Source: Candidatus Enterococcus testudinis | GTDB taxonomy: Bacteria > Bacillota > Bacilli > Lactobacillales > Enterococcaceae | NCBI RefSeq assembly: GCF_002140915.1 | Contig: NZ_NGKU01000001.1 | Span: forward strand, 602,799-666,798 | DNA length: 64,000 nucleotides | Reading direction: 5' to 3' | In this document: positions 51,678 through 60,737 of the stretch, piece after piece | Numbering within the stretch: position 1 is the first letter of the stretch | How the letters are laid out: every line of letters begins with the position of its first letter | Notes under the pieces: generated by a model | Told to the model about the DNA's origin: nothing | Database searches by the model: none | Seen by the model: the letters and a program-made list of their open reading frames with translations, nothing else | Translations under genes and position numbers: made by a program

Positions 51678-53018
51678 ATGCCAAAAATTGAAAGAACTGC
51701 CGAAGATATCAAACAAATCGTGAAAGATGAAAACGTGCGTTTCTTACGTTTGATGTTTACCGATATTTTAGGAAGCAACAAAAACGTAGAAGTACCAGTA
51801 AGCCAATTAGATAAAGTGCTTGAAAACAAAATGATGTTTGATGGTTCGTCAATCGAAGGGTTTGTACGGATCGAAGAAAGTGATATGTACTTGTATCCAG
51901 ATCTATCTACTTGGATGGTTTTCCCATGGGAAAGTGAGCACGGAAAAGTAGCGCGTTTGATTTGTGATATCTATAATCCAGATGGTACACCGTTTGCCGG
52001 AGATCCTCGCGGCAACTTGAAACGTGCGTTATCAGATATGGAATCTTTGGGATTCACTTCTTTCAACCTTGGACCAGAACCTGAATTCTTCTTGTTTAAA
52101 TTAGATGAAAAAGGTGAAATCACAACTGAGCTGAATGATAAAGGTGGCTATTTCGATTTTGCCCCTACTGACTTAGGTGAAAACTGCCGTCGTGATATTG
52201 TTCTAGAATTAGAAAGTCTGGGCTTTGAAGTAGAAGCGTCTCACCATGAAGTAGCCCCAGGACAACATGAAATCGACTTTAAATATGCCGATGCAGTGGA
52301 AGCTTGCGACAATATCCAAACATTTAAATTAGTAGTAAAAACGATTGCCCGCAAACATGGTCTACATGCGACATTTATGCCAAAACCATTATTTGGTATC
52401 AATGGATCAGGTATGCACTGCAACATGTCTTTATTCAAAGGCAATGAAAATGTCTTCTTTGATGAGGAAGGTCCAATGCAATTAAGCGAAACAGCGTATC
52501 ATTTCTTGGCAGGTTTGATTGAACATGCCCGCGCATACACAGCTGTCTGCAACCCAACCGTCAACTCTTACAAACGTCTGGTTCCTGGATATGAAGCACC
52601 GGTCTATGTGGCTTGGTCAGGACGCAACCGTTCACCATTGATTCGGGTACCTGAATCTCGTGGCTTATCAACACGGTTAGAATTACGGTCAGTTGATCCA
52701 TCAGCAAACCCATACTTGGCAATGGCCGTATTGCTGCAAGCAGGCCTTGATGGGATCAAACGTGAATTGACGCCACCACCAGCTGTTGACCGCAATATCT
52801 ATATTATGAACGAAGAAGAACGTGCGGAAGCGCAAATTGATGATTTGCCATCAACGATCCACAATGCTATCAAAGAATTACGCAAAGATCCAGTGATGAT
52901 CGATGCGTTAGGCAAACATATTTATGCCAACTTCGTTGAAGCAAAACGTTTAGAGTGGGCATCATTCAGACAAACTGTATCTGAGTGGGAAAGAGAACAA
53001 TATTTGGAACTTTACTAA
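51678..53018 (+). CDS. glnA: Glutamine synthetase, type I alpha
   Basis: A 446-residue GSI-alpha (no adenylylation loop insertion). DGSSIEGF (near 55-62), GPEPEFFLF, the [10 protein letters not shown] metal/substrate loop, NRSPLIRVP and the C-terminal REQYLELY are visible. It makes glutamine from glutamate and ammonia and interacts with GlnR. It is co-transcribed with glnR, 50 bases apart, and ends at a strong terminator. Confidence 0.98.
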   Translation: MPKIERTAEDIKQIVKDENVRFLRLMFTDILGSNKNVEVPVSQLDKVLENKMMFDGSSIEGFVRIEESDMYLYPDLSTWMVFPWESEHGKVARLICDIYNPDGTPFAGDPRGNLKRALSDMESLGFTSFNLGPEPEFFLFKLDEKGEITTELNDKGGYFDFAPTDLGENCRRDIVLELESLGFEVEASHHEVAPGQHEIDFKYADAVEACDNIQTFKLVVKTIARKHGLHATFMPKPLFGINGSGMHCNMSLFKGNENVFFDEEGPMQLSETAYHFLAGLIEHARAYTAVCNPTVNSYKRLVPGYEAPVYVAWSGRNRSPLIRVPESRGLSTRLELRSVDPSANPYLAMAVLLQAGLDGIKRELTPPPAVDRNIYIMNEEERAEAQIDDLPSTIHNAIKELRKDPVMIDALGKHIYANFVEAKRLEWASFRQTVSEWEREQYLELY

Positions 53019-53033
53019 GCGATAGCCAGAAGG

Positions 53034-53073
53034 AAAACACCGTTAGAGATAACCAATCTAACGGTGTTTTTTT
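53034..53073 (+). terminator. Terminator of glnRA
   Basis: AAAACACCGTTAGA (53034-53047) pairs with TCTAACGGTGTTTT (53057-53070), followed by three more T. Confidence 0.92.
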
Positions 53074-53216
53074 GCTGTACTAAAACAGATCAATGTTACT
53101 TTAAACTTCATTTAAGCTTCGCTTGGTACCCTAAATCACAACGTTTATCTTCATATTTGCCATTATTATTGTAATGATAAACTGTGTATTTTTTCGATAG
53201 AAACGGAGTGAGCAAA

Positions 53217-54191
53217 TTGATCGAAGTCAAAGATCTGGTCAAACAGTATGGCAATCATGTCGCCTTGGATCACCTGAACTTTACCATAGAAAAGGGAAAA
53301 GTGTATGGGTTATTGGGGGCGAATGGTGCTGGGAAAAGTACAACGATGAACATTATTACCGGTTATATCGGGGCAACATCGGGCACTGTGCTAGTGGAAG
53401 GAAAAGATGTGTTGCTAGAACCAGAGGAAACCAAAAAACGGATTGGGTATTTACCAGAAATTCCGCCACTCTACACGGAAATGACTGTGGAAGAATACCT
53501 TTCTTTTGTGATGCAAATCAAACAAATTGCAAAAGAACGCCAAAAAAAACATATGGAAGAGCTATTAGATCGTGTCAAATTGCAAGAGGTACGTCACCGT
53601 TTGATTCGAAATCTTTCAAAAGGCTATCGGCAACGGGTTGGCTTAGCGCAAGCATTGGTTGGTTGGCCAGCAATCATCATTTTAGATGAACCAACTGTAG
53701 GGTTAGATCCGCAACAAATCATTGAGATCCGCCAATTGATTCGCGATCTGGCTAAAGAGCATACCGTTATTTTGAGCTCCCATATTTTAGCAGAAGTGCA
53801 AGAGGTCTGTGATCATATTTTGATTATCCAAAAAGGCAAATTGATTGCCAGTGAATCAACGATGCAAATGATGGCCCGTGTGGCATCTTCTCAAACAGTA
53901 GAATTGATCATTGAGGGCACAGAAGCGCAAACAGCAGCTGTTTTGGCGGAAATGCCTGCAATTGATACCTATCAATTGGCACTTCAAGAAGATGGATTCT
54001 GTCGGGTCATGATTGAAAGCGAATATACTGCCGACTTTCGTCGTGCGCTGTTCAAAGCTTTTGCCCAAGCAGATTTGGCGATCTTGCAAATGAATGCCGT
54101 CAGCAGCAGTCTTGAATCCGTCTTTTTAGATTTGATGAATCAACCGCAGCTAGATGAGGAAACGCCGCAAGAGAAGGAGGAACTACAATGA
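53217..54191 (+). CDS. ABC transporter ATP-binding protein, Gld-like operon
   Basis: A 324-residue ATPase: Walker A GANGAGKSTT (near 38-47), signature LSKGYRQR (near 136-143, variant of LSGGQ) and Walker B IIILDEPTVGLDP (near 157-169). Its C-terminal extension (about 225-324) is typical of ABC-2 exporters like GldA/NatA. The start is TTG 53217, six bases after GGAGTG; the earlier in-frame ATG at 53184 would lie before that site. It overlaps the permease gene by ATGA. The substrate is unknown. Confidence 0.92.
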   Translation: MIEVKDLVKQYGNHVALDHLNFTIEKGKVYGLLGANGAGKSTTMNIITGYIGATSGTVLVEGKDVLLEPEETKKRIGYLPEIPPLYTEMTVEEYLSFVMQIKQIAKERQKKHMEELLDRVKLQEVRHRLIRNLSKGYRQRVGLAQALVGWPAIIILDEPTVGLDPQQIIEIRQLIRDLAKEHTVILSSHILAEVQEVCDHILIIQKGKLIASESTMQMMARVASSQTVELIIEGTEAQTAAVLAEMPAIDTYQLALQEDGFCRVMIESEYTADFRRALFKAFAQADLAILQMNAVSSSLESVFLDLMNQPQLDEETPQEKEELQ

Positions 54192-55054
54192 TTGCAGTAT
54201 ATAAACGTGAATACCGTGCCTACTTTCAAAATATGGTCGGCAGTTTTTTTCTTGCATTTTTGATTGGCTTTGTGGGTGTTTATTTTGTCACGTATAACTT
54301 AAACTACGGCTATAATTTCTTTGCTTATGCATTGAGTTCAGGTCTTTTGATGATGATTCTGGCTGTGCCGATTTTGACGATGCGGTCATTATCGGAAGAA
54401 CGCAAAAGCAAAACCGACCAACTGCTTTTGACTTCGCCGTTGAAGCTGAGCGCAGTAGTGATTGGGAAATATTTGGCGATGATCAGCATCTTAGCAATGG
54501 CTTGTTTGGTCTTTTGTCTATGTCCCTTGATCATCAAGCTGCAAGGAGATGCGCATCTGAAAATCGACTATATCGCCATCTTCGTTTTTTTCTTGATTGG
54601 CTGTGTCTATATCGCCGTTGGGATGTTTATTTCAGCGTTGACAGAAAGCCAAATCATTGCAGCAATTGGCACGATGGCAGCCTTATTGCTGATTTATTTC
54701 TGGAGCCACTTGGTGTCATTGCTGCCTTCAGGGGCAGGAGCAAATGTCGTGATGTTACTGGTCATATTGGTGATCGTATGCTTGATTTTGCATGCCTATA
54801 TGCAGACGATGGCGATAACTTTGACAGTCGGTCTTGTTGGTACGGTGGGATTACTCCTCTCTTATTGGTTGAAATCGACTTGGTTTGAACGTTTGTTGCC
54901 TACGAAACTTGCTGACTTTGATATTCCTTCGATACTCAGCAATATTTCTGACAGTTATGTACTCACATTATCTAGCTTGGTTCTTTTGCTCTCGCTGATC
55001 GTTGTGTTCAATTTTTTAACGTTGCAAGTGATGCAAAAAAGACGCTGGAGCTAG
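54188..55054 (+). CDS. ABC-2 type permease, GldF-like
   Basis: A 288-residue permease with six to seven hydrophobic helices (for example 15-35, 45-70, 95-120, 125-150, 160-185, 195-220, 255-280). MRSLSEERKSKTDQLLLTSPL (between helices two and three) is the usual cytoplasmic coupling loop of ABC-2 permeases. It pairs with the ATPase upstream (ATGA overlap) and is followed by the large membrane partner 12 bases on. Confidence 0.9.
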   Translation: MIAVYKREYRAYFQNMVGSFFLAFLIGFVGVYFVTYNLNYGYNFFAYALSSGLLMMILAVPILTMRSLSEERKSKTDQLLLTSPLKLSAVVIGKYLAMISILAMACLVFCLCPLIIKLQGDAHLKIDYIAIFVFFLIGCVYIAVGMFISALTESQIIAAIGTMAALLLIYFWSHLVSLLPSGAGANVVMLLVILVIVCLILHAYMQTMAITLTVGLVGTVGLLLSYWLKSTWFERLLPTKLADFDIPSILSNISDSYVLTLSSLVLLLSLIVVFNFLTLQVMQKRRWS

Positions 55055-55066
55055 GAGGACTGACAA

Positions 55067-56587
55067 ATGAAGGATACATTAAAAAAAATCAGCAACAGAT
55101 TGAAGACACGGCCAACTTCATCTTGGTCAAGCATGCATCAATCTTTACAAACCACCAATGCACGTCAAGGCGCTTCTCGCAGTGGCGTCACACTATTGGT
55201 TTTGGCGATTGTGGTGGTGGTAAATTTGATCGTTGGACAATTGCCGCAGACAATCAATACCATTGATTTAAGTGAAGAACAAGTGACGGAAGTGTCGCAA
55301 ACATCGAAAGATTTATTAGATGGGTTAGACGATACGATAGTATTGAAGGTATTTGCCGATCAAACCACTACCGATACTGCTATAAAATCATTTCTAGAAA
55401 AATATGCTGCTACTAGTAGTCATCTGTCGATTGAATGGATTGATCCAGTATTGCATCCTTCTGTTTTGACTGATTATAGTGCCGAAGAAAATAGTGTCGT
55501 TGTCGAAAATGAAAGCACAGAAGACTATGAGGTCATTTCTTTCAGCAGTATCGTGTCTACTGGCTATGATAGTTCTTATAACACGGTCACTACATTTGAT
55601 GGCGATGGTCAATTGACAAGTGCGGTCAATCGATTGACCAAACAAAATGAGCATACAATTTATCTATCTGCCGGCCATGGAGAAGAAACCCTTGTCAGTA
55701 GTATCACTACCTTATTTGATAAGGCAAATTATACAACTGCTGAATTAAATACAGTAACAACGGCAGAAATGCCAAATGATATGGATTTGTTGTTGATCTA
55801 CGGACCAACGACGGACTTTACAGAAGATGAAATCACCAATCTTGAAACATACATTGCCGCTGGTGGCAAAGTGATGGTAGTCTTGAGCGCTGAAGATGCG
55901 GATACACCGAATTTGTCCGCTTTTATGAAAGCTTATGGATTAGCAGAAACGTCTGGCTATATTGCAGATGCTGAACGCTCGTATCAAGGACAGAGCTACT
56001 ACTTGATTCCAAACATGACAGGAACCGATGTTTATTTGGATAATCTTTCCAGTCAAACCGTTTTGCTGATCAATACCAAAGGCTTCACACAAGAGGATCC
56101 TACGATTGAGAATGCAACTGTCACACCACTATTACAAACGAGTGAAAATGGCTATAATGTGACGGATGATGAACAAACGCAAGGAACCTATACCTTAGGT
56201 GCGGTCGTGACGCAAACCATCAACACTGACGAGGATGACGAGAACACATCTGATAGTGAAACAACCAGCAGTGACACACAAGCATCTGATACAGATGAGG
56301 AATCCGCGGCTGTTGAAGGCAAATTGACTATTTTAAGCTCTACCAACTTAGTTGCAGAAGATGTGACCAGTGCGTTTTCAACATTGGAAAACAATACCGT
56401 CTTCATGAACATGATCACTGCTAACTTTGATGATGTTGAAAATATCTCGATCGAAGCCAAAACACTTTCTTCAAATATGAACACCGTGACCAATCCAGGC
56501 GGTTATAGTGTGCTGTTTATCCTGATCATTCCGCTAGCGGTATTGGTCACAGGGTTTGTGATTTGGTTCCGTCGCAGAAGAGCGTAG
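55067..56587 (+). CDS. GldG-like ABC accessory membrane protein
   Basis: A 506-residue protein with a cytoplasmic N-terminal tail, one helix at about 42-60, a large extracellular domain (about 65-470) and a C-terminal helix (about 478-500) ending FRRRRA. The extracellular part fits the ABC-type_uncharacterised (GldG/PF09822) family. A low-complexity Asp/Glu/Ser/Thr stretch (about 387-416) interrupts it. ATG 55067 follows CTAGGAGG. It forms the operon with ATPase, permease and DUF4340. Confidence 0.85.
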   Translation: MKDTLKKISNRLKTRPTSSWSSMHQSLQTTNARQGASRSGVTLLVLAIVVVVNLIVGQLPQTINTIDLSEEQVTEVSQTSKDLLDGLDDTIVLKVFADQTTTDTAIKSFLEKYAATSSHLSIEWIDPVLHPSVLTDYSAEENSVVVENESTEDYEVISFSSIVSTGYDSSYNTVTTFDGDGQLTSAVNRLTKQNEHTIYLSAGHGEETLVSSITTLFDKANYTTAELNTVTTAEMPNDMDLLLIYGPTTDFTEDEITNLETYIAAGGKVMVVLSAEDADTPNLSAFMKAYGLAETSGYIADAERSYQGQSYYLIPNMTGTDVYLDNLSSQTVLLINTKGFTQEDPTIENATVTPLLQTSENGYNVTDDEQTQGTYTLGAVVTQTINTDEDDENTSDSETTSSDTQASDTDEESAAVEGKLTILSSTNLVAEDVTSAFSTLENNTVFMNMITANFDDVENISIEAKTLSSNMNTVTNPGGYSVLFILIIPLAVLVTGFVIWFRRRRA

Positions 56588-56599
56588 GAGGGACTTGCT

Positions 56600-57595
56600 A
56601 TGAAGAAAACTTATGTACTGCTGGGCGGTGTTTTCCTGCTTTTGATTGCGGCTTATTGGGGCCTCAAAGCCTATAATACACAAACGACTGCTGCCGAAAC
56701 TGCTGCTGAAGAAGCGGCAGTGATCTATGTGACAAATGAAGAGACGTTGTCCGCATTGAGCTACACGAATGGGACCGAGACACTTGCTTTTGACTTCGCG
56801 GATACGGTTTGGACGTATCATGAGGACGATGCGTTGCAAATCAACCAAACCACGTTGCAATCGGTAGCAGCGTCCTTTGCACAATTGGCGGCCTCCAGAG
56901 AATTAACGGGGGATACAGATGATTTGTCTGACTATGGTCTGGATGATCCAGCTTATACGTTATCGATCACATCTAGTGACGGCGAGACAACGGATATTCT
57001 GATAGGCGATTCTTTCTCGAGTGATGCCTATTACTATGGGAAAACAGACACTAGTGAGACTATCTATGTTCTTGATGCATCTGTCGTGACCAATTTGGTG
57101 TTTGATTTAAACGAGTTGGTCGAGATTCCTTCTCTCCCAGGTTTGACAACAGATAATACAGTGACGCTGACTCGCTCACTAGATGATGAAACAATCAGTT
57201 TGACACCTGACACGGCTGCTTCAGCTACAGAAGAATCTGAATCGACAGAGGAAAGTGATATCGAAGAAAGTACTGAATCCAGCACAGAAGAAACCACATC
57301 ACCCTTTGAAGATGCAATGACAGCAATTGCCTCATCGATGATCTATAGTACACAAACCGCGCAACCCACTGAGGATGAATTAAAGACATATGGTTTAACG
57401 AAAGATTCACGTAAAACCTATACGTTGACTTACACAGACGATGACGATAAAGAAACAACCTTTGTCTTTTATGCGGGAAGTAACGATGAAGAAGATACAA
57501 CCACCTATATCCAAGTAAAAGGCAACGAATCAGTTTACTTGGTTAGTTCGTCGATGATCGAAGATTTAGATACAGCCTTTGACGAAACAAATTAA
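56600..57595 (+). CDS. DUF4340 protein, Gld-like operon
   Basis: A 331-residue protein anchored by one helix (about 5-24) with an extracellular DUF4340 region (about 40-331). A Glu/Ser/Thr-rich linker (about 206-234, ATEESESTEESDIEESTESS) separates two parts, echoing the acidic stretch in the GldG-like neighbour. DUF4340 commonly sits after GldG-like proteins, but its function is unknown. ATG 56600 follows GGAGGG. It is the last gene of the operon. Confidence 0.85.
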   Translation: MKKTYVLLGGVFLLLIAAYWGLKAYNTQTTAAETAAEEAAVIYVTNEETLSALSYTNGTETLAFDFADTVWTYHEDDALQINQTTLQSVAASFAQLAASRELTGDTDDLSDYGLDDPAYTLSITSSDGETTDILIGDSFSSDAYYYGKTDTSETIYVLDASVVTNLVFDLNELVEIPSLPGLTTDNTVTLTRSLDDETISLTPDTAASATEESESTEESDIEESTESSTEETTSPFEDAMTAIASSMIYSTQTAQPTEDELKTYGLTKDSRKTYTLTYTDDDDKETTFVFYAGSNDEEDTTTYIQVKGNESVYLVSSSMIEDLDTAFDETN

Positions 57596-57597
57596 TC

Positions 57598-57639
57598 AAA
57601 AACGAAGTCGATCAACAAGTTTGATCAACTTCGTTTTTT
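57598..57639 (+). terminator. Terminator of the Gld-like operon
   Basis: AACGAAGT...GATCAA (57601-57615) pairs with TTGATC...ACTTCGTT (57621-57635) with one mismatch, followed by TTTT. Confidence 0.85.
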
Positions 57640-57667
57640 GCTTACTGATATAAGGTAATTTTTGGCA

Positions 57668-57698
57668 AAAAAAAATACCAGTCGGGCGGAGACTGGTA
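57668..57698 (-). terminator. Terminator on the minus strand, possibly for the YxeA gene
   Basis: On the minus strand TACCAGTC (57691-57698), loop, GACTGGTA (57676-57683), then a T run. It is 112 bases beyond the yxeA-like stop. The intervening bases contain only a small AGCG/CGCT hairpin. Confidence 0.75.
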
Positions 57699-57809
57699 AG
57701 AGGAAGAAAACTATCTTTGGTATGCAATAAATATAGCGTGAGGACGCTAAATAAACCTTAAAAAAAGTAAAGATTTATTTAAATGCCTGTAACAAATGTG
57801 TGGCATACA

Positions 57810-58187
57810 TTATTCCAGTTCTGCCAAAATCGAGGCTGGTACTTCAGATTGTTTGATTTCATTGGGACCAGACACGATTCTTGTCTTGCTGATTTCTGCT
57901 TTGATCAATGTGTTTGGTGCATAAGGGGTGACGTGTTCACCTGAAAGTTCATAAGTCATCATTTCTTTTTCACCATTTTTTTTGACAAATTCAAACGTGT
58001 AATCATAAGAGGTATACCCTTCGATTTCCTTGCCTGATTGATCAACTGTTTGGTGTTCCACTGGTACTTTGGCTGGTGTTAAAGCATAGGCCGTGACGGT
58101 TTGATAGTTGTCTGCATAGTAGGTGTGACCAAAGTAGCCTCCCGCAGCAATAATCAAAATACCAAGTGCAATAAGTATCTTTTTCAT
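57810..58187 (-). CDS. YxeA family (DUF1093) protein
   Basis: A 125-residue YxeA protein with an N-terminal helix (about 3-22, ILIALGILIIAAGGYFGHTYY) that is a signal anchor or signal peptide, and a small outer beta-rich domain (GYTSYDYTFEFVKKNGEKEMMTYEL). The biological role of the family is unknown. ATG 58187 follows GGAACG. It is divergent from the LysM gene. Confidence 0.82.
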   Translation of the reverse strand: MKKILIALGILIIAAGGYFGHTYYADNYQTVTAYALTPAKVPVEHQTVDQSGKEIEGYTSYDYTFEFVKKNGEKEMMTYELSGEHVTPYAPNTLIKAEISKTRIVSGPNEIKQSEVPASILAELE

Positions 58188-58420
58188 GTCTATCGTTCCT
58201 TTCTTTTCTGGGATTAATATAGCATAAACTGTCTAAAAAAAAGCATCGAATCAGATAACAAAAATGTAAGTTCTACTTTTATGAACAAAATGGCTGTCAT
58301 TTTCTGTCGAAGAATTGTGATATTCTTCAATCGAAATGAAATACCCGTGCAACATTGTAATGTTATTCTGTTAATTGTGCCCGACAGAGGGACAAATAAA
58401 CAAAAGAGAGGTTTTTTCAT

Positions 58421-59047
58421 TTGAAAAAATTTGCATTTACACTTGTTGCAGGATTCGGTTTATTCGCAGGCGGTTCAGTTGCCTTAGCGGACGAACAAAC
58501 CCACGTTGTTGAACCAGGTGATACGTTATCTAGCTTGGCAGCAAGTTACGAAACCACGATTGATGACATTATGGCATTGAATGATTCAATCGAAGACCCT
58601 AATTTGATTTTTGATGGTGAAACTTTACTGATTTTCAGTGATAGTCAAACAGTTGAGCGTAAAGAAACGAGCAATTCAGCAGACACAAGCAATTCAGAGA
58701 ACCAAACAGTTGCTGAAAGCACAACCGCAGCTTCTGCTGCAAGCAGCCAAGCACAAACTAGCACGCCAAGTGCAGGTTCAGGGGTGTTGAATCCAGTAGA
58801 TGGCATCAATTACTATAATGGTGTCAGAGAATCATATTATTCACAAAAAGTCTTGCCAGGGGGCGGATTGACTATTCCAGGACGCCATGTTGCATCTGAT
58901 GGGACGATTCGTGATGCGGATGGTTATATTGTGGTAGCAAGCGACAATCAAGCCAAAGGGTCAACAGGTCAATCTTCTTTAGGCGCCTATAAAGTCTACG
59001 ATACAGGTGTCGGCCATAGCGGGATTGATGTGTATACCAACTGGTAA
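58421..59047 (+). CDS. Secreted LysM protein with a 3D-like C-terminal domain
   Basis: A 208-residue exported protein: signal peptide cut after ALA (about residue 23), one LysM cell-wall-binding domain (about 28-73, VVEPGDTLSSLAASYETTIDDIMALND), a Ser/Thr/Ala-rich linker (about 78-122), then a C-terminal domain with VVASDN and VYDTGVGHSGIDVYTNW. This end resembles the three-Asp (3D) domain of Sps/Rpf-like wall hydrolases, but weakly. The start is TTG 58421 after GAGAGG. A wall hydrolase or resuscitation factor role is inferred. Confidence 0.8.
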   Translation: MKKFAFTLVAGFGLFAGGSVALADEQTHVVEPGDTLSSLAASYETTIDDIMALNDSIEDPNLIFDGETLLIFSDSQTVERKETSNSADTSNSENQTVAESTTAASAASSQAQTSTPSAGSGVLNPVDGINYYNGVRESYYSQKVLPGGGLTIPGRHVASDGTIRDADGYIVVASDNQAKGSTGQSSLGAYKVYDTGVGHSGIDVYTNW

Positions 59048-59116
59048 GCAAAAGTTCTGATGATCAAAAGACAAAATCTGCTGCGGCGATTTTGTCTTTT
59101 TTTGTTTTGTTTCATC

Positions 59117-59128
59117 TGGTCTAGACTA
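59117..59128. promoter_or_regulatory. NagR/DasR-like operator 1 of nagB
   Basis: TGGTCTAGACTA matches the core of the dre consensus (TGGTCTAGACCA) at 11 of 12 positions. It lies five bases upstream of the nagB -35. Confidence 0.65.
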
Positions 59129-59132
59129 ATTC

Positions 59133-59161
59133 TTGTCAAAAAAAACATTTCGTGGTATTAT
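59133..59161 (+). promoter_or_regulatory. Promoter of nagB
   Basis: TTGTCA (59133-59138), 17-base spacer, TATTAT (59156-59161). Confidence 0.75.
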
Positions 59162-59174
59162 TGGACTATACCAA
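59161..59174. promoter_or_regulatory. NagR/DasR-like operator 2 of nagB
   Basis: TTGGACTATACCAA (reverse complement TTGGTATAGTCCAA) matches the NagR-type site TTGGTATAGACCAA with one difference. It covers the -10 end and transcription start. The larger TGGTAT...ATACCA repeat spans 59153-59173. Confidence 0.65.
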
Positions 59175-59195
59175 AAAAGAACGGAGCGCTTGACT

Positions 59196-59897
59196 ATGGA
59201 AATTATTCGCGTAAAAGATGCTGTCCAAGGCGGAAAGAAAGCTTTTGAGTTGATTCAAGAAGGCATGGAAAAAGGTGCGAAAGTATTAGGTTTAGCAACT
59301 GGTAGTACCCCAGAAACGCTTTATGCTGAAATGACAGCAAGTGATATTGATTTTTCACACATGACATCAGTGAACTTGGATGAATATGTTGGCTTAGGCG
59401 GCAGTGATGATCAAAGTTATCGCCATTTTATGGATGTTCATTTGTTTGACAAAAAACCATTTGCAGAGACCTTTGTACCCAACGGCAAAGCGAGTGACTT
59501 GAAAGAAGAATGCCAACGTTATGATGATGTGATTGCATCTCATCCTGTTGATATCCAAATTCTAGGGATTGGTCAAAATGGGCATATTGGCTTTAATGAA
59601 CCGGGTGCTTCTTTTGAAGGTACCACTTCAGTTGTCGATTTGACTGAATCAACGATCAATGCCAACAAACGTTATTTCGATAAAGTAGAAGATGTACCGA
59701 CCACAGCGATATCCATGGGTATTGGTTCAATCATGCGCAGCAAAAAAATCATTTTGATGGCTTTTGGCGAAGTCAAAGCAGGTGCCATTCAAAAAATGAT
59801 CGAAGGACCAATCACCAATGAATTGCCAGCTTCTGTATTGCAAAATCACAACGATGTTGTTGTAATTATCGATGAGGCAGCTGCCAGCAAATTATAA
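59196..59897 (+). CDS. nagB: Glucosamine-6-phosphate deaminase
   Basis: A 233-residue NagB that converts glucosamine-6-phosphate to fructose-6-phosphate and ammonia. GLATGSTPE, the catalytic ring-opening region VNLDEYVGL (Asp near 62), [14 protein letters not shown] (near 126-139) and [10 protein letters not shown] are all present. The length fits the short Gram-positive form. ATG 59196 follows GGAG at nine bases. Two NagR/DasR-like sites frame its promoter, so it should be induced by glucosamine-6-phosphate or N-acetylglucosamine-6-phosphate. Confidence 0.96.
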   Translation: MEIIRVKDAVQGGKKAFELIQEGMEKGAKVLGLATGSTPETLYAEMTASDIDFSHMTSVNLDEYVGLGGSDDQSYRHFMDVHLFDKKPFAETFVPNGKASDLKEECQRYDDVIASHPVDIQILGIGQNGHIGFNEPGASFEGTTSVVDLTESTINANKRYFDKVEDVPTTAISMGIGSIMRSKKIILMAFGEVKAGAIQKMIEGPITNELPASVLQNHNDVVVIIDEAAASKL

Positions 59898-59905
59898 TCG
59901 ATTGT

Positions 59906-59936
59906 AAACCAGACTGAGGATAGTCTGGTTTTTCTT
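59906..59936 (+). terminator. Terminator of nagB
   Basis: AAACCAGACT (59906-59915), loop GAGGAT, AGTCTGGTTT (59922-59931), then TTT. Confidence 0.9.
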
Positions 59937-59981
59937 TTTATTTGAAGCATGCTATAGTGATAAAAAAGGGGAGTGATATGC

Positions 59982-60692
59982 ATGGTGGATATGCATTTGA
60001 CGATACCTGAAATCGCTTTGCGTTTGTTGCTGGCTATGGTCATGGGCGGTGCAATCGGGTATGAAAGACAATATAAAAGCCGACCGGCTGGCTTGAGAAC
60101 CCATATATTGGTCTGTATGGGGGCATGCGTGATCGCATTGATCCAAGTGGAGATTGCTAGCGGGGCGATGCGGGATGCATTAAATCATCCTAACTTGGCT
60201 GGCGTCATACGTTCAGATGAAGCGCGCTTGATTGCCCAAGTAGTCAGCGGCGTCGGTTTCTTAGGCGCAGGCACAATCATCGTCACCAAACGCTCGGTGA
60301 CTGGCTTGACAACGGCTGCTTCACTGTGGACCATTGCTGGCCTTGGTATTGCCATCGGCATGGGGTTTTATCCAATCGCCATCAGTAGTTTTATTGGCAT
60401 TTTCTTTGCGTTGACAATCGTTAAACGAATCATCAAAGTGCCTACAGCCAAAAAATTGGAGATCCAATATTTTCATCGGGCAGAAACCAAAGAATTTTTG
60501 ACGGAATACTTTCAGGAGAAAAACATCAATATCGAGGATGTCAATTTTGATGTGAAATTTATGGAAGATTATCGGATCTATACAAACATCTACACGATTG
60601 ATCTGCCTCGAGGGTTGCATTTTTCGGAAGTGATTGAAGAGTTATCGGTATACAAAAATATTACCAAGCTACGTTTGGTAGATATTGTATAG
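59982..60692 (+). CDS. MgtC/SapB family membrane protein
   Basis: A 236-residue protein with five hydrophobic helices in the N-terminal 145 residues and a soluble C-terminal domain (about 150-236). Family motifs are GGAIGYERQYKSRPAGLRTHILVCMGA and GVGFLGAGTIIVTKRSVTGLTTAASLW. MgtC-type proteins act in low-magnesium and acid adaptation, often by influencing other membrane machines. ATG 59982 follows GGGGAG. An extended -10 (TGCTATAGT, 59951-59958 region) lies upstream. Confidence 0.92.
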   Translation: MVDMHLTIPEIALRLLLAMVMGGAIGYERQYKSRPAGLRTHILVCMGACVIALIQVEIASGAMRDALNHPNLAGVIRSDEARLIAQVVSGVGFLGAGTIIVTKRSVTGLTTAASLWTIAGLGIAIGMGFYPIAISSFIGIFFALTIVKRIIKVPTAKKLEIQYFHRAETKEFLTEYFQEKNINIEDVNFDVKFMEDYRIYTNIYTIDLPRGLHFSEVIEELSVYKNITKLRLVDIV

Positions 60693-60696
60693 AAAC

Positions 60697-60737
60697 AAAA
60701 AAATGACACCGACTATTACAGGCCGGTGTCATTTTTT
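60697..60737. terminator. Bidirectional terminator between MgtC and DUF92 genes
   Basis: AAAATGACACCG (60700-60711) pairs with CGGTGTCATTTT (60724-60735). A/T runs on both sides serve both strands. Confidence 0.88.

Noticed and set aside
54502-54888. Alternative plus-strand frame of 128 codons inside the ABC permease gene
   Set aside because: It is fully contained in the permease frame, which has clear membrane helices and operon context.
58318-58378. WalR-type binding site before the LysM gene
   Set aside because: TGTAAT and TGTTAA occur, but their spacing is seven bases where the consensus needs five.
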